A DNA stretch of 64,000 bases from Prostheceraeus crozeri (lineage: Eukaryota > Platyhelminthes > Polycladida > Euryleptidae), in NCBI GenBank assembly GCA_907163375.1, contig CAJQUW010007545.1, forward strand, positions 240,001-304,000, given 5' to 3'. Shown here piece after piece: positions 51,876 through 64,000 of the stretch. Positions within the stretch are counted from its first letter, which is position 1. Each line of letters begins with the position of its first letter. The translations under genes were made by a program, and so were the position numbers. Under the pieces are notes generated by a model. It did no database searches. It was not told where the DNA came from and saw only the letters and a program-made list of their open reading frames with translations.

Positions 51876-52613
51876 CAGGGGTGCGGAGTCGGAGTCCCGG
51901 AGTCCTATCATTTTTGCTGGAGTCGGAGTCCTATCAAATGATAGGACTCCGTACTCCGGCCTATAACTAGACCCGAAGTATAATACAAACAAATTATCTA
52001 TTCTCGTGCATAGCTGTCACTGTCAACTTTCTCCGTCAAATAAAAGTACAGAGACAGCAGTACATGCAAAATTTGTAATAGTTGAGGGAATGAACCGCGA
52101 TAGTGAAAAAGGATTGTCGTTTCACTCGATGATTTAGTAGAGAAGACAAGCCTTCCCAGCCTCGATCACACCTACGCACCAAAGGTCACATCAGAGACAA
52201 AAGTAAAATATTAGTTTGTTTGAGAACATCCTACCCTAACGTCAATCGTGTATGTGATGACTCCTCTAAAGCGCATATTAAAATCCAAAGTGTACTCATA
52301 TTCTTTGGAGAAGGATGGAAGATTTTCCTGCCTGGTAGAGACTGGAGAAAAACCGTGTGAAGCACACATCAGCAAGATGGGAGGAGCCGAGTCGCATGCA
52401 TCAAACTTAAAGCGACATTTGATAGACTCATCGAAAATGATTGATAATTGATACAGGAATGATCACTAAACATAGGTTCAGGTAAGCCTATAATGAACTA
52501 TGCTGCAGGTTACCAGTCTTTTCAAAAAACTAGGCTATATATGCTTGCCACCTGGAGTCGGAGTCTTATCAAAAGCCGGAGTCCTGTCAAAATGATAGGA
52601 CTCCGCATCCCTG
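51876..52613. mobile_element. Short hAT-like element with BED remnant
   Basis: 738 bp. The left end is CAGGGGTGCGGAGTC and the right-end complement is CAGGGATGCGGAGTCC, both followed by GGAGTC and CTATCATTTT repeats. Flanks CTTTGGAT and GTTTGAAT agree at 6 of 8 bases, consistent with a decayed hAT 8-bp duplication. A frame inside (52248-52451) has a BED-type finger (FSCLVETGEKPCEAH...HASNLKRHL). No catalytic region remains. Confidence 0.7.
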
Positions 52614-53274
52614 GTTTGAATTCTCTTAAAAATAATGAATTGCAAATATGTAGTATTATTGAGTAATCGCTATGTACATGTCATAAATTTTTCTATTTCA
52701 TTCCAAGTCTATGTCATCTATATACAATATCTACACAGGATTAAGTTTCGTTTCACCAAGTGGATGGCAGTCGCATGACTTAATCAATTTTTTCAGATAG
52801 ACTTACTCCTGATCATGAACTTTGCACAACATGAATCGTGTTCAAGAAAAGCTCTTATGTCAACCATGGTTATTGAACAGAATAACCTACAACAATTAAA
52901 TATAATGCGACATTCAATTGAACTGCGTATCGGTAAATGCGAATAAGAATTGCACACTAATGGAAAGAAAATTGGAGGCTACGTTCTCTACGGAATACAA
53001 GGTTGTTATTTAGAAATAATAAAAGAAAGCTGAGTCTAAAACTACATTATATTGCAATTAAAATTCCTTTAATTTTGCAACTTGTAAAAACTTCTTAGGG
53101 AACGAAGACTGATATATACAGCATGTTGCAAAATATTACCTGCATCATTAATATTTACTAAGAATTTAAATAGATCAATTCACTTAAGTAAACAGAAACT
53201 TATTTTATGATATTATATTGATGTCACACTATCATCCTTAGTGGTTAGACCGGCTGTGTTACACTACGCTGAGC
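52614..53274. other. Intergenic stretch without recognised features
   Basis: AT-rich DNA with no gene-like frame. A tRNA box-A-like string (AGTGGTTAGACCGG near 53240) has no partner box B and is not called. Confidence 0.4.
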
Positions 53275-53660
53275 TCTGGGACCCAAAAGAAAGCTAACCT
53301 AGCTGCGATGGAGGCATCCGAAATGAGGAGGCTGAGATGGTGAATGGGTAAAACAAAGGAAGTTAGGGCACGTAACAGCCATATCCGCAACATGCTCAAA
53401 GTACACCCTGACAACCAAAGAAGTAAAGACCCGTCGATGGAGATGGTTTGGACATCTGCTCAGAAGACCAGATGACAATATCTGCAAAGCAGCTTTGAAG
53501 CAAGAGTCTGTGCCCTGTAGAAAGGGAAAAGGGAATGTTAAGAACAAGCTGGAGAATTGTGGTGAGCAGGATGAACACACGGTCTTTTGCCGAAGACATG
53601 GCCGCAGAAAGAAGCGAGGAGAAGCAACTAACAGATGGACACCCGTGCAACCGGATCATC
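53275..53660 (+). mobile_element. LINE tail fragment
   Basis: Plus-strand frames contain MEASEMRRLRW, then an HIRNMLKV-type stretch and RRWRWFGHLLRRPDDN, the usual end of LINE reverse-transcriptase proteins (compare AAEMKMYRF...RLRWFGHV). Several frameshifts. No catalytic box. Confidence 0.6.
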
Positions 53661-53663
53661 TGG

Positions 53664-53850
53664 GTTCTTTTTCCACAAATATACACGTACGTCTGTTAAT
53701 ATTACTATTATTGCTTCAACTTCTCATTCACTTCATTCAGAAGATCATGTGCTGGAAACAGAGCATCATTGATCTTTCTTTCTTTCTCGACGATGAGTCT
53801 TTCTCTTTTCACTTCTTTCTTCAACAGATGAAATCAAATCCCTCTTCACC
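53664..53850 (+). repeat. Dispersed 180-bp repeat, copy 1
   Basis: Nearly identical to 56712-56885 and in the same direction: it begins TTCTTTTTCCACAAATATAC and contains TGTGCTGGAAACAGAGCATC. The two copies flank the mariner element at a distance. Confidence 0.85.
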
Positions 53851-54141
53851 ATTGATGAAATCAAATCTCATCTGCATGACAGAACGCTTGCATCAAGAAT
53901 AAAGATCGAATAATTATTGTATACAAAAACTTTTTGAGACGAGTTGAATTGTCATCCGCATTATTCATAAATTGGATACCAATAATATGATGCATGCATT
54001 TATGAAGTCTCGTTTCTGACAGCTTGTTAATTACATATGCTCTGTTATGGTCTGAATTTTGATCACACGCATCAACCATTTTCTTAATATCAAAAATTCT
54101 CATACGATGATGAAAATCATCCCAGCAGCCATTTATAATAC

Positions 54142-55886
54142 AGGGTGACTCAAAAGTCTTAATCGGGTTTCAAATTGAGATTTCTCTGTGTATTTGCACT
54201 ACAAACTCAATTTTTCGTGTATACTGTAGAGGAAGAACCAGAATTTCCAAAGAGACTTGCATTTTTACAATATATGCTGGAAGTGAGCTCCGTTAACTTC
54301 ATTACAAAGAATGACTCTTTTTTGAAAGTTTTCAAAGTCTTGTTGATCGTGACTTTTGTCACGGACTGGACTGCTTCTGCAATCTTCACTCGCAGTTCTT
54401 CGTTGTCTGTTGGCCTATTCTTGTACACCATCTCCTTGATATGACCCCACAAAAAAATAATCAAGAGGCGTCAAATCTGGGCTCCTAGCTGGCCAGTGGA
54501 TGGGACCGTTCCTGCCAATCCATCGATTAGGGAATTGGATGTTGAGAAATTCTCTCACATTCAGACCCCAATGAGGAGGAGCGCCATCTTGTTGGAAGAC
54601 TGTCGTGGAAAATCTTCGTAGTCTCTTCAGTTCAGGAATGAAATAATCCCTCAGCATCTCGAGATAGGAGTCTTTCGTCACCGTTGAAGAAGTAAGGTCC
54701 GATGATCCGGTCGCAAAACATGGCCGCCCAGACCACCAAGCCTTTCGACTTTAGAGGAATCTCGTCACATAAATGTGGATTCTCATAGTCCCAAATCACA
54801 CAGTTGTGACTGTTAATTTTGCCATTCAGATGAAATATGGCCTCGTCAGAAAAACAGCTTGTGGATGAAGCTGGGATCATCACATAGCCGCCTAATTTCT
54901 TCACAAAACTGAAGCCTTGGTTCATAGTCGTCTGGCAACAGTTCATGAACACGGGAAATGTGAAATGATTTCATGCCAATTGTTCGCTTCAGAGTACGTC
55001 GAACAGTCTCGCGTGGCATGTCAAGCTGATTGGCTGCATCCCGCACCGACGATCTTGGATTGTTCTCAAACTCCTCTTTCACACGTAAAACATCATCCTC
55101 ATCAAGGGATGGGCGACCACTTCGCTCAGCATCTTGAACAGAACCCGTCTCAGTAAATTTCTTAAACACAAGTCGGAATGTGCTTTCAGAAGGTGGCTTT
55201 GATGTGAAATTTCTTTGCCACTCCCGTCGGGCGGTAGTTACGGACTCATGCTTAGCCATAAGCAACACAACGTTGATCCGATCTTGCACAGATAACATCA
55301 CTGGTTTCTATATGATAGAAAAGTGAATATCAGCAGCTATTAAGTACTAAACGGTTTCCGAAATCAGTCTTTTCACAGATATCTATGCCTATGCTTCAAT
55401 TCAACGACATTTTGACGTCATGCATAACTATTGAGCTAATGTAGAAGTTCGATAATTATCATAAGTACCAATCACACATTAATGGAAATGGATAGCTTAG
55501 CATTCTTCTTTGTTGTCCTTCTTCATTATGCCTTCGTATTAACTTTCCGCTATTATTTCAATGGAGGCATGTGCATTAAGTCTTGTTCACACTTAGCAGG
55601 TCACTTGATCAATCAAATTTAATGATGAAGTATTAGCATGTGGTTGTAGTCAATGAGAAACAAATCGCAAGCGGACAATGTTTCATACCATTTGATAAAT
55701 TGGTTGCCCTCCATAAAATGAATGAGCAAGTAGTTCGACCTCTAACTTGATTTTTTCACAAATTGCGATATGTTACTAAAATTCTGGTTCTTCCTCTACA
55801 GTATAAACGAAAAATTAAGGTTGTAGTGCAAATACTTACTGAGAAATCTTGACTTGAAACCCGATTAAGACTTTTGAGTCACCCTG
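54142..55886 (-). mobile_element. Mariner/IS630-type transposon, end to end
   Basis: 1,745 bp. The ends are CAGGGTGACTCAAAAGTCTT and its complement, in inverted repeats of about 110 bp. TA stands on each side (54140-54141 and 55887-55888), the Tc1/mariner duplication. The transposase gene inside is on the minus strand and frameshifted, so the element is full-length but dead. Confidence 0.92.
54207..55301 (-). pseudogene. Mariner-type transposase
   Basis: It begins MLSVQDRINVVLLMAKHES (helix-turn-helix, DUF4817-like), with a second helix-turn-helix (RSSVRDAANQLDMPRETVRR). The catalytic DDD/E core has SDEAIFHLNG, VFQQDGAPPHW and SPDLTPLDYFF (D34D spacing). The tail runs RPTDNEELRVKIAEAVQSV to 54207. 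There are three frameshifts, near 54855, 54690 and 54450. Confidence 0.9.
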
Positions 55887-55888
55887 TA

Positions 55889-56711
55889 GAATATAATGAA
55901 AGTATGATGATTACATGTAAGTATGATGATAATATGATGAAAATAAATGAAAGAGAAAAATGATTGAATTTACATTGAAATTGAATTTTAATTGAATTTT
56001 GCATTATACCTGAAGAATCATAAAAAAATTCAAGGGTAACTCTTATTCCAAAACAAAGATGCATTACATTATGACATAAACAGTGTCAGCCCAAAATTAA
56101 TTCAAAAGTGTAGGAATATAGCATTCCTATTGTCGAAAATAAAGGCAAAATTTTCCTGCTTAATATGCATGTATTCAACAAATGTAAGATTACAAGATGC
56201 ATTCCTTACTGCATGATTATAACATGTTTTTTCTTTTGAAAGCTTCCATACTTTCATCGCAATCATTCCGAGATATTGTGCTCCACTTAGCAGAATGTAG
56301 TGATCATTATTATATTATTCTCAAAATGGCTTCCATTAACAATCGATGCCATCACTAATCCGGATTGAACTTCATCCCTGATTCCAGTACATATAGATTC
56401 TAGTCGATTATATTGCACTTTTCGATAATCTCATTTTGTTGGTTTCATCGCAACTTCTCCCGGATTAGCAAGTACCTTAGTCTGATTCGCATCGGTTTTA
56501 ATCGTCAAATGTGTATTTGTTGCCTGATTAAGTTTGTTACAAAGCACTTCGTAATAAATCTTTTACAACTTCAATGTCAAAAATATATAACAATGGTTTT
56601 ACTCTAAAGCAGCTTTTCCTGTCGTGACCATCCTTTTGTTAAGTATTATAAATTTTGTTTGAGCATGCAATTTCTCCGATACACTCACGCCTCACGCTTT
56701 CCAATATTGCC
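55889..56711. other. AT-rich stretch without gene
   Basis: Nothing recognisable beyond ATGATG-type simple sequence near 55905-55945. Confidence 0.4.
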
Positions 56712-56885
56712 GCGCTTTCTTTTTCCACAAATATACACGTACGTCTGTTAATATTACTATTATTGCTTCAACTTCTCATTCACTTCATTCAGAAGATCAT
56801 GTGCTGGAAACAGAGCATCATTGATCTTCTTTTCTTTCTCGACGATGAGTCTTTCTCTTTTCACTTCTTTTCTTCACCATAGATA
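56712..56885 (+). repeat. Dispersed 180-bp repeat, copy 2
   Basis: See copy 1 at 53664; small indels in the TTCTTT stretches. No target duplication is evident. Confidence 0.85.
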
Positions 56886-57649
56886 AAATCAAATCTCATG
56901 GTAACTAGGAAAATCGAGGAACACACCAACTCAGGGAAGTGGCCCTGCAGTTTCCTGCAAACTGTGGTGCTATTAAAAGTGTTCCCCATTGTGAACCTTT
57001 CTAGGAGCAAAATATTTCCGCTGTACCCAGTGCACCGACATCTCCCACTTTGTTTGGGAGGGATTGGACTAATATCACGACTGCGTGGACGAAGTGGAGG
57101 GAATTGACCAGTCTTTGTATCAACAAAAGCACTCCATTGAAGTGCATTGCAGCAATGCTTATGAGATGTGATTGCGATCGGTGCTCATCTAGACATCTAG
57201 CAAGAGCGAGACGTTTTGGCTTCCAAAACTCCGGTTCGTCTACGGTAAAGAAGTCTAGGCTGGTTTGACCATGTAAAATGGCTAACGGGTGACATCTGTC
57301 GGTCGATGGCTGCCGACCAGGAAGGCCTACGTAGACTTTGCAAAAATATCCTATAGAGGCTACTAAGCGGGTCATCGAAACATCGTCCACCCCCGGACTG
57401 GGAAGATGTTGATTTTGTAGATCATGTATCTTTAATGTATTTTGCAGGAACGTATGGCATCATAACACTAAGCTTAGCGATACTTTTTCCCTATACAGGG
57501 TCCTGCGGTGTAGAAACAAACATCTGCGAACTGTTTTATCAATCACATGTGCAATAGGCAGTAGATCTGAAACATGTGTGCCTCCGTGTTTCCACCACCC
57601 CATGAGAGATGATGCATCATACGAAGATAAAAAGGAAGATATCAATGCT

Positions 57650-58250
57650 TGGACATTAGTTACCCCATTTCGCTCCGATAATGCAGATCCGGCAGTTTTA
57701 TAATCGTTGAAGGGAAAGGCGCGAGACTTGGGGATCTTGAAGTTGATATTAGGACGATTACGAACGATACTAGAGTTGACGCCGCATTGCTCAAACTTAA
57801 AGATTTGCTTTTAGCGAACAAAGACAGCTAGTATCTGAAGTCTATGGGAAATTTGAGCGGCATGAGAGAACGTCAAAGGCATCTTAAGAAAACTATCTAT
57901 TTGAGTTTGATCGTGTGTTGCAAGAGTGAAGAATTATGGCATAACATTACCAGGCTGGTGTCTTGGCGCGTAGGTTATTGAAAAGTGTGTCTCTTAAAGA
58001 AGACGAAGGAAAATTTGCTCAAGCAATGGTCGAAAATTTGACATTTGAATATGTGCTCAGCGTGTTTAAGAAAACCACCGGACAACACGGTAACCGGAGT
58101 AAAGGTCCACCAGGTCCACCTGGTCCACTGTCAAAGCAGAAGCTCTGTTGTGTCCAAGAGAAGTCTAATAATGATAGTGACCTTGACATAATCTGTTTTC
58201 TACACTCGCTCCGAAACAAGAAGTTGGCGAGGCACCACTAGAAAATTTCG
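57650..58250 (+). mobile_element. Ty1/copia-like gag-type remnant (fossil)
   Basis: Plus frames contain ARLGDLEVDIRTIT, then AALLKLKDLLLANKD, and VLARRLLKSVSLKEDEGKFAQAMVENLTFEYVLSVFKK. The last resembles the L-A-x-x-LL-x-x-x-x-L...L-x-x-LTFE-x-x-x-x-x-LK pattern of copia-type gag. It is broken, with several breaks. It may belong with the copia-like pol remnant further right, although 4.6 kb lie between them. Confidence 0.4.
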
Positions 58251-61200
58251 ACATAATATCAGAGGTAGAGCATACAGAAGTAATGAAAGAAATGCAAAAC
58301 CGAAGACAATTCGGAAGTTGAATCATAAAGATCGTTGGAATAATATCTCAAGCTATCTTTGACTCCAAATACCTTTGAGTAACAGATTACCCACATAAAC
58401 AGGAATCAGAAGTCAATGATAATATACACGCAGCGATATACACGTAGCGGGCTTTAAGGCTGATACTTTTCACTCTGGATGTTCTAAGTCAGTGAGCGGT
58501 GAGCAGTGGTTGACACGTTTTGTCGCATCGTTGAGAGACAGAGTATCAAAAAGTAGACTGAGTAGCAGAATATCAAAAAGGCATCGTCGAATCGCAGCTT
58601 CAGGTCTGGAGACAGACAGTTTGTAGCATCAATAAAGCAGACTTGACTCCCGTGTCATCGCCTCAAAGAAAGTAGCAGTCAAGCGTAATGTGGTTAAGAA
58701 TGATATACAGCACCACTGTTATTGAAGGTGCAGTTCGGTCAATTTTTTTACTTTGTCTCAGGGAAATTCCACGCGAATGTCAACATTTGGGTAATTTTCT
58801 GAAGTACCTAGGAGCTTACTTTTGATTGCACAAACATCATCCTTGACACTTACATTTTCCAGAAAAACATTCAATTTACCATGGAAATTTGACTTTCACT
58901 ACAAAATATTTAATTAAATAAATACTGAAATAAAAACAGGAAAAAAATGAAAAATTGTCATATTTAAAATTTGCCCTTAAGTGTACTGATGTATTCCTAA
59001 TTTATTCAAATATAGCAGATGTTTGCTACTTATTCGAGTCAAAAGTCGAGCATTTATTCGAATACAATCTCACTTTCTTTTATTTGGTTAAAAAATTGAC
59101 ATGCAGGTCTGAACTTACATGCGTAACGTCGTAGCGGAAAAATGACATTTTTTCGTCTCACGACCTTCAACCAACCTATAAAGCTTCCAAAATGTAGGTG
59201 CAAAGCAAGATAAGTGATTCATATCACACTGTCTATTCAGATCAGCTTCTTGTTCACAAACTTGTTTAATAGAGAATTTTGAAAATCGTAACGTCGTAAC
59301 GCTATGTGGTCACACTGCTAAATGGAAGTTATCAGCATCCGAACACTCACGGTATTGGTAGTAGGCATTGTAGAATTCGATGGGTTAATTCATGGCATTC
59401 TCGTGTCGAATCGATTCAGAATGTGCCAACTATTTAAACTTTCGCAACATCCTTTAATTATTTGATTTGGTTAAAATCTCTGATCATTCAATTGTCCATT
59501 CATGTACACACGAATACGTTGACTTGATGAGCAGGCACATATTGTGTTATCTTTTAGCTATTTTATTGTAACATGGTTGCCGCGCTTTTTAAAATTAGGT
59601 CACACTTGGAATTTTCAACACGTTTTTGAGAAAATTCCAAACTAATGTTGTGATTAAATAGTCCTACTGCTCGAAATTGCAGCATAGGAGTTACATGGAG
59701 TGCCCAATTTGACGAAAAATGCAGCTCTAGTCTAATCATTTACAAAATTGCCACCCAGCATCCTGAAAAATTGTATATATAGCTTGATGGAAGAATTCGT
59801 TCAATAGCATTAAATATGGATGAGTACTACTTTTATGAATGCATAAGTAGTATGAGTACTTAAACCTCTGTATCGTCAGTATGAATTTTTTGTACTTCTG
59901 TTCGTTTGCAGGCATCGGCTGGAGCCTGAAATTCTGAAAATACTATTTGATGTCTGCAAAGGATGTTAACATTGATTATGCAACCGGAATTACCATTCTT
60001 TTAGAATTGCAAAGTGAAAAGGAAATTTTAAGAGATGAACGTTTTAGAGAAAAAACGTTTGATAAATTAGTTATGATATCTTAATTATCGTGCAGTTCTG
60101 CCAAGCTTTCTACTTTTATTCAATCAGTCTGGATGGCACAAAGTGTCACTGCTACCAGTGGACCTACATCAACAGCAGCATGTAAGACGTTTGCAGACGA
60201 CCCCAGTTCCAGTTGTAGGCTGGTCCCTATGGTCGTTGTTTAGGCCTACACAGTCATTTGCGAAACATCACATGGCAAGTTTTCAAACACTATCTAAAAA
60301 TCGAGTATCCAAAACGAATTCAGTACGTATTATTTTACGATTATCGGATTAGATTATATGAAACTGTTCGACTTTTGCGGACAGAAACTGGGAATAACCA
60401 TGCGATTCTCCGAGTCTAAGGACCAATCTCGTTGGACATCTGCAGGTCAGGAAGTGTAGACCAAATGCATAAAGCCGCTGCTTGCGATGATTCCTAGTTT
60501 GCAGATCGTGTCACAGACCGAAATGGCAACATTATAGTCACCTTGTTCATGAAAAGACAAGCTGAAGGGAAATTCCAATGGGCATCAAGTGAGGACATAT
60601 GAATTTGATGGGTCCACCATTGTGTGAGTTACACTGAGTCCAGTCATCGGGGAGAAGTCGAATCATGTATACTTTTGATTCGAATGATTTACTGACCAAT
60701 GAAAACGTATTTGGAAACATTTAGGAACGACTGTACTTTAAATTTGTGTGGTTCGGAAAACGTACTCACATATTTTTCGCACGCGTAACGTCGTAACATT
60801 TTGCATGTAAGGTCGTAACATTGAATAACTTCAATTTACGATTCAGTAGTTGTAGGATAAGGCTTCCCGCATGCCAGTCATTAAAGAGGAGCGCGTCGAG
60901 AACATGTCCACAAAAGATGGAATGAAAATATCGCCTCAATTCGCAGAAAAATAGATAAGTGCAACATGACAGAAAACCGAGGTTGCATTCGCGTAACGTC
61001 GTAACTTAGTAATAAAATGTTTTTTCGTTCACGATGGTTAACTTTTTGTGTTTTTCCGACGATGTATTCTTCATTTTGACCGTAAGCTTGATTGGAATCC
61101 ATTCAGAGATAATGAGAAATGGTATTACTTCTGATGAAAAACTAAGTTCCAATTTCATGAAATGCGTGCGAAATAACATCGTGACGCGTGGAATTTTCCC

Positions 61201-62595
61201 TCAATCTTAACTCTGTCTTCTGCTTAGCTAAGCGGGACACCTCGCACCATGTCAAGTAGCGTCGTTTGCACACAGCAGTCGAAAACTGAATTGATGATGA
61301 CGTCATCGAGGACAGACGTAGGGAAGATAGAATCATTCGCTCCTGGGTGCATGAACAGCGGAGGCTACAGTTAGGCGTTGAAATGTGCTTAGCTAGAGAA
61401 TCAGACTGCGCGTTGAAAGTTTAAGTCACATACTCATTGTCGGTCGATGAATTCGACCATCAATAATGTGCAGCATTGTGTTTCTAAGTGATAGCAATGT
61501 TAATTATGTGCTTCTACAGACTTCCTTCAGCCAAGAAAATGCGGACTGTTTGAGATTGACTGTTTAGATTTTTGTTTAACCATGCTTTCTTTCACTTTTA
61601 GCTGTCTCTCTCTACCCCGGTCTGCGGACTAAAATTAGTCCGCGGGACAGGTCAGTTTAGTCCGCGAAGTTAATGTGAAATAATGATCGCTTTTGGTATA
61701 AAACGCTTATCAAAAACGGATTTGGTCCAAAGACGTCTTCCACTGTCTTTGATTTGGTCTATTAAATATGATTAGCATTGATGATATTCTTCAATATGAT
61801 TAGCATCGAAAGCATCTACAGATCATGTGTCTTCCTATGAGGCAACGCTGACACAGCCATGCGTATTAATGATAGCGCTACTTTATTACGAACTTGAGAT
61901 TCAGTCAGCATCAGACATCTACCACTAGGGTGACGCACTGTGTTTATCAATTTTTCACGGTTGCCTACAGAGTGCGTTATTCCAATTGCTTGCTCAATTG
62001 ACGTGCAGCTGTATTATACGTATACTGTTATTGCATAGGTTACATAAATAATATTTTTTTGCTTTTCTAAAAATTTCGTAATTACTAGTAGCATCTGACT
62101 CTCGATCATTCTTTATACAGGAATTCGTCTGTAGAAACTGAATTTGAAACGAAAATGCAAAATTGCATTTCAGCGCGATTAAATATTCGCCATTGCGTAT
62201 CTTAGATTCGAGTTGATTTGAATATGTCTTAGTCCACGTGGGGTGAGCGCTTAGTCCGCGAGAAGCCAAGGTTTGAGAAGTTTAAGTCTTATGAGAAGCA
62301 GAATCAAAATCTTTGGATACCTCATTTATCAAAACTGACATCTTTTATGAGACTTTAATCTCTAATATTTTAGAGTGCTTCAATTAGAAGTCAAGTCTTA
62401 ATAATCTAGCCTATCATTTAGTTGTACAAATACCTATCACAGAACATGGTTTTCCCAAAATTCTGGCTAAGATAGGCCTATCAAAAGAGGCGAGCACATT
62501 ATTGATTGAGTTTATTTGATATAAAAAATGACTTCCATCGAGTGCTTCCAAAGCAACTGCAGGGCATGTTTTCACGCAAACGATCACAAATTTTG
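58251..62595. other. Long stretch without recognised genes
   Basis: No gene-like frame. It holds a dispersed 15-bp phrase GCGTAACGTCGTAAC (59121, 59286, 60783 and 60991), an inverted repeat GCGGACTA-AAAT-TAGTCCGC at 61624-61643, and TTAGTCCGCG phrases near 61659 and 62230. Otherwise AT-rich. Confidence 0.5.
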
Positions 62596-62879
62596 ATTAG
62601 CTAGCATGATACGCGTGAACCGAAAAGTTTGGAAATAGAAGTCTATGGTGCAGAGGAACGCGTGACACACTTTCCGCAAACGGCTTCCGACACAAAAGGA
62701 TCTTCTCAGGGAGAAATTTCAGAACCGGTGGAGTCACACGAAAACAATAATCGGCTTTTATATTACAACGATCGAGGAATGGACAGCGTATGGAGTTTCG
62801 ACACACGGATTCTTCACAACCCACAATCGCTGAAGCTGTCAGTAGGGCCGGTAAAACCATGATCTAACAGAAATTGCTA

Positions 62880-64000
62880 CAACTTGAGACATATAGATGG
62901 CTTGATATGGGTGTCGCAACTAATTGTCGAGTCATTGAAAACAAAAAAGTATTTATTGCGGAATGTCACCTCTAGCGTAGAAAAAGCAAAAGACAATGAG
63001 ATTCGATCATGGAGAAGAGGCAATTTCTGTGTTGGGTCGTCACCGAGAAAGTTTAAGGAAATTAAAAGGCTGCGAAAGCACGTTTGGTAGTAAATGGATT
63101 GAAGGACATTTTTCGGTCGTCTTGATTCTCCTGCTTGTTCGTCGGAAAACTTCCAAATCTACCTTGTTCATTCTCAATACCATCATACATAATGTCAGTC
63201 CACAAATAGGAACTCCAATCAATGGACGTTAATTCAGCATTCCTACAAAGAGAAGTAATTTATCGAACTATCTTGAAGAAAGCAGTCCCCTTGCATAAAT
63301 CACAAATGAAAAATGCCACAAAGATGTTGTTTGATGACATGACATTTATTCGATCATGTGCATATGTCAAGCTCATGTACATTTATGCATCAGGTGACAA
63401 TGTTCAGTTAAATTGATTGATCAATGCAATATCATGTTCATGTTCAGTTAAAATGATTGATCAATGCATAAAAAGTCACTCCGGTGTATTCGCCAGACGA
63501 GAACCGGACGAAAGGCCTCGCCTGGCATATATGTCATGTCATCAAACAACATCTTTGTAGCATTTTCCATTTATAAATTATCGAGCTATCTATTTTAAAT
63601 TAAAACCGCCAGAAAAACATGGAACAGAAAATCTGTGGAAGACGGTCTTAGTTAGCCTTAGAAAATGATCCTTTCTATCGGAACGTGAGCAGTGTACTTG
63701 GAGGAATTATCTGTTTACAGGTCGGATATCTTTATTAGGGACGAACAGAAACCTTCGTAACAGCTGTTATAGTACCTCTTGCCCAGAATTTACACATTCA
63801 AATAACTTGGAGTCGAAGACATTTCGATATGTTGGATCATCTCTCAAAGAAGGAAACAATAGGATTATTATTTATCGAATGATTTTCATTGACGAGATCA
63901 AACCGGTCAAGGTAATCGATCGCAAACATGACAGACAACTGAATAATGAAGACGGTACGTTACATCGTTCTATTGCTAGATCAATAAAAAGGGTAGCCTC
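62880..64000 (+). mobile_element. Ty1/copia-like pol remnant (fossil)
   Basis: Plus frames near 63130-63290 contain CSSENFQIYL and MDVNSAFLQREVIYRTI, where copia reverse transcriptases have S-x-D-V-K-S-A-F-L-Q-G. Near 63820-63960 there is RYVGSSLKEGNNRIII and FIDEIKPVKVIDRKHDRQLN, the downstream connection of the same family. Broken, with several breaks, 3' part running out of the window. No LTR is recognised. Old by its decay. Confidence 0.55.
63401..63471 (+). repeat. Short tandem duplication
   Basis: TGTTCAGTTAAATTGATTGATCAATGCA and a near copy with AAAATGATTGATCAATGCA stand side by side, containing the palindrome TTGATCAA twice. Confidence 0.8.

Noticed and set aside
57963-58241. GPPGPPGP string suggesting collagen
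   Set aside because: Only two or three triplets; the surrounding sequence fits copia-type gag better.
1-64000. CRISPR arrays, bacterial operons, rRNA genes
   Set aside because: No regular repeat-spacer pattern, ribosome-binding sites or rRNA signatures; introns and element families show animal nuclear DNA.

Overview
The window is animal nuclear DNA. It holds three exons of the host gene AIMP1 (the p43/EMAP-II tRNA-binding cofactor of the multisynthetase complex) on the minus strand, at 50369-50586, 22879-23067 and 20932-21285. The splice sites and phases agree and the protein reads on from exon to exon. The second intron is about 27 kb and is packed with mobile DNA. The exact animal cannot be named from the sequence. 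An invertebrate rich in Polintons, hAT, Penelope and mariner elements fits; the finer placement is inference.

Layout. (1) 1-985: minus-strand open frames of unknown origin, including one that matches the second repeat of TATA-binding protein (TBP). (2) 985-6640: a 5.6 kb tract almost without cytosine on the plus strand, not a simple tandem repeat. (3) 6628-19000: a Polinton/Maverick-type fossil (here E1). It has two small related genes that may be PC4-like, two capsid-associated-type genes, a protein-primed DNA polymerase B, a small acidic CxxC protein, a zinc-finger/coiled-coil protein, and a right terminal repeat. Its left end is not recognised. (4) 19001-23158: the 3' part of AIMP1 visible here, and its introns. 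(5) 23167-45857: a hAT DNA transposon with a perfect 8-bp target duplication, ACAAGCAT. Its transposase gene is split by a second Polinton (E2, 25406-42340), which has long terminal inverted repeats and a perfect 6-bp target duplication, AATGTC. The hAT also carries a Penelope fragment, itself split by a small CAGGGATGC-ended element. (6) 45875-50368: a decayed LINE and intron sequence. (7) 50587-64000: sequence upstream of the AIMP1 coding start, with a small hAT-like element, a LINE tail, a complete-length but frameshifted mariner-type element, dispersed repeats, and Ty1/copia-like gag and pol remnants.

How the parts work together. E2 holds a virus-like set on one strand: packaging ATPase, integrase with chromodomain, double-jelly-roll major capsid protein, a basic pVI-like protein, a protease remnant, and replication or accessory genes. 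The polymerase region lies at the opposite end. Both Polintons are fossils with several damaged genes. E1 and E2 share a block about 98 % identical at protein level, but the modules on either side are unrelated or strongly diverged. This suggests recent module exchange. Polymerase and accessory genes share a promoter and start layout: two CCAAT boxes, a TATA box, then a start codon followed at once by a 67-nt intron.

The strongest candidates for something new are the cytosine-free tract, the TBP-like and PC4-like genes beside E1, the start-codon intron module, the zinc-finger/coiled-coil family next to the terminal repeats, and the G-run/TGACGTC arrays inside the terminal repeats.
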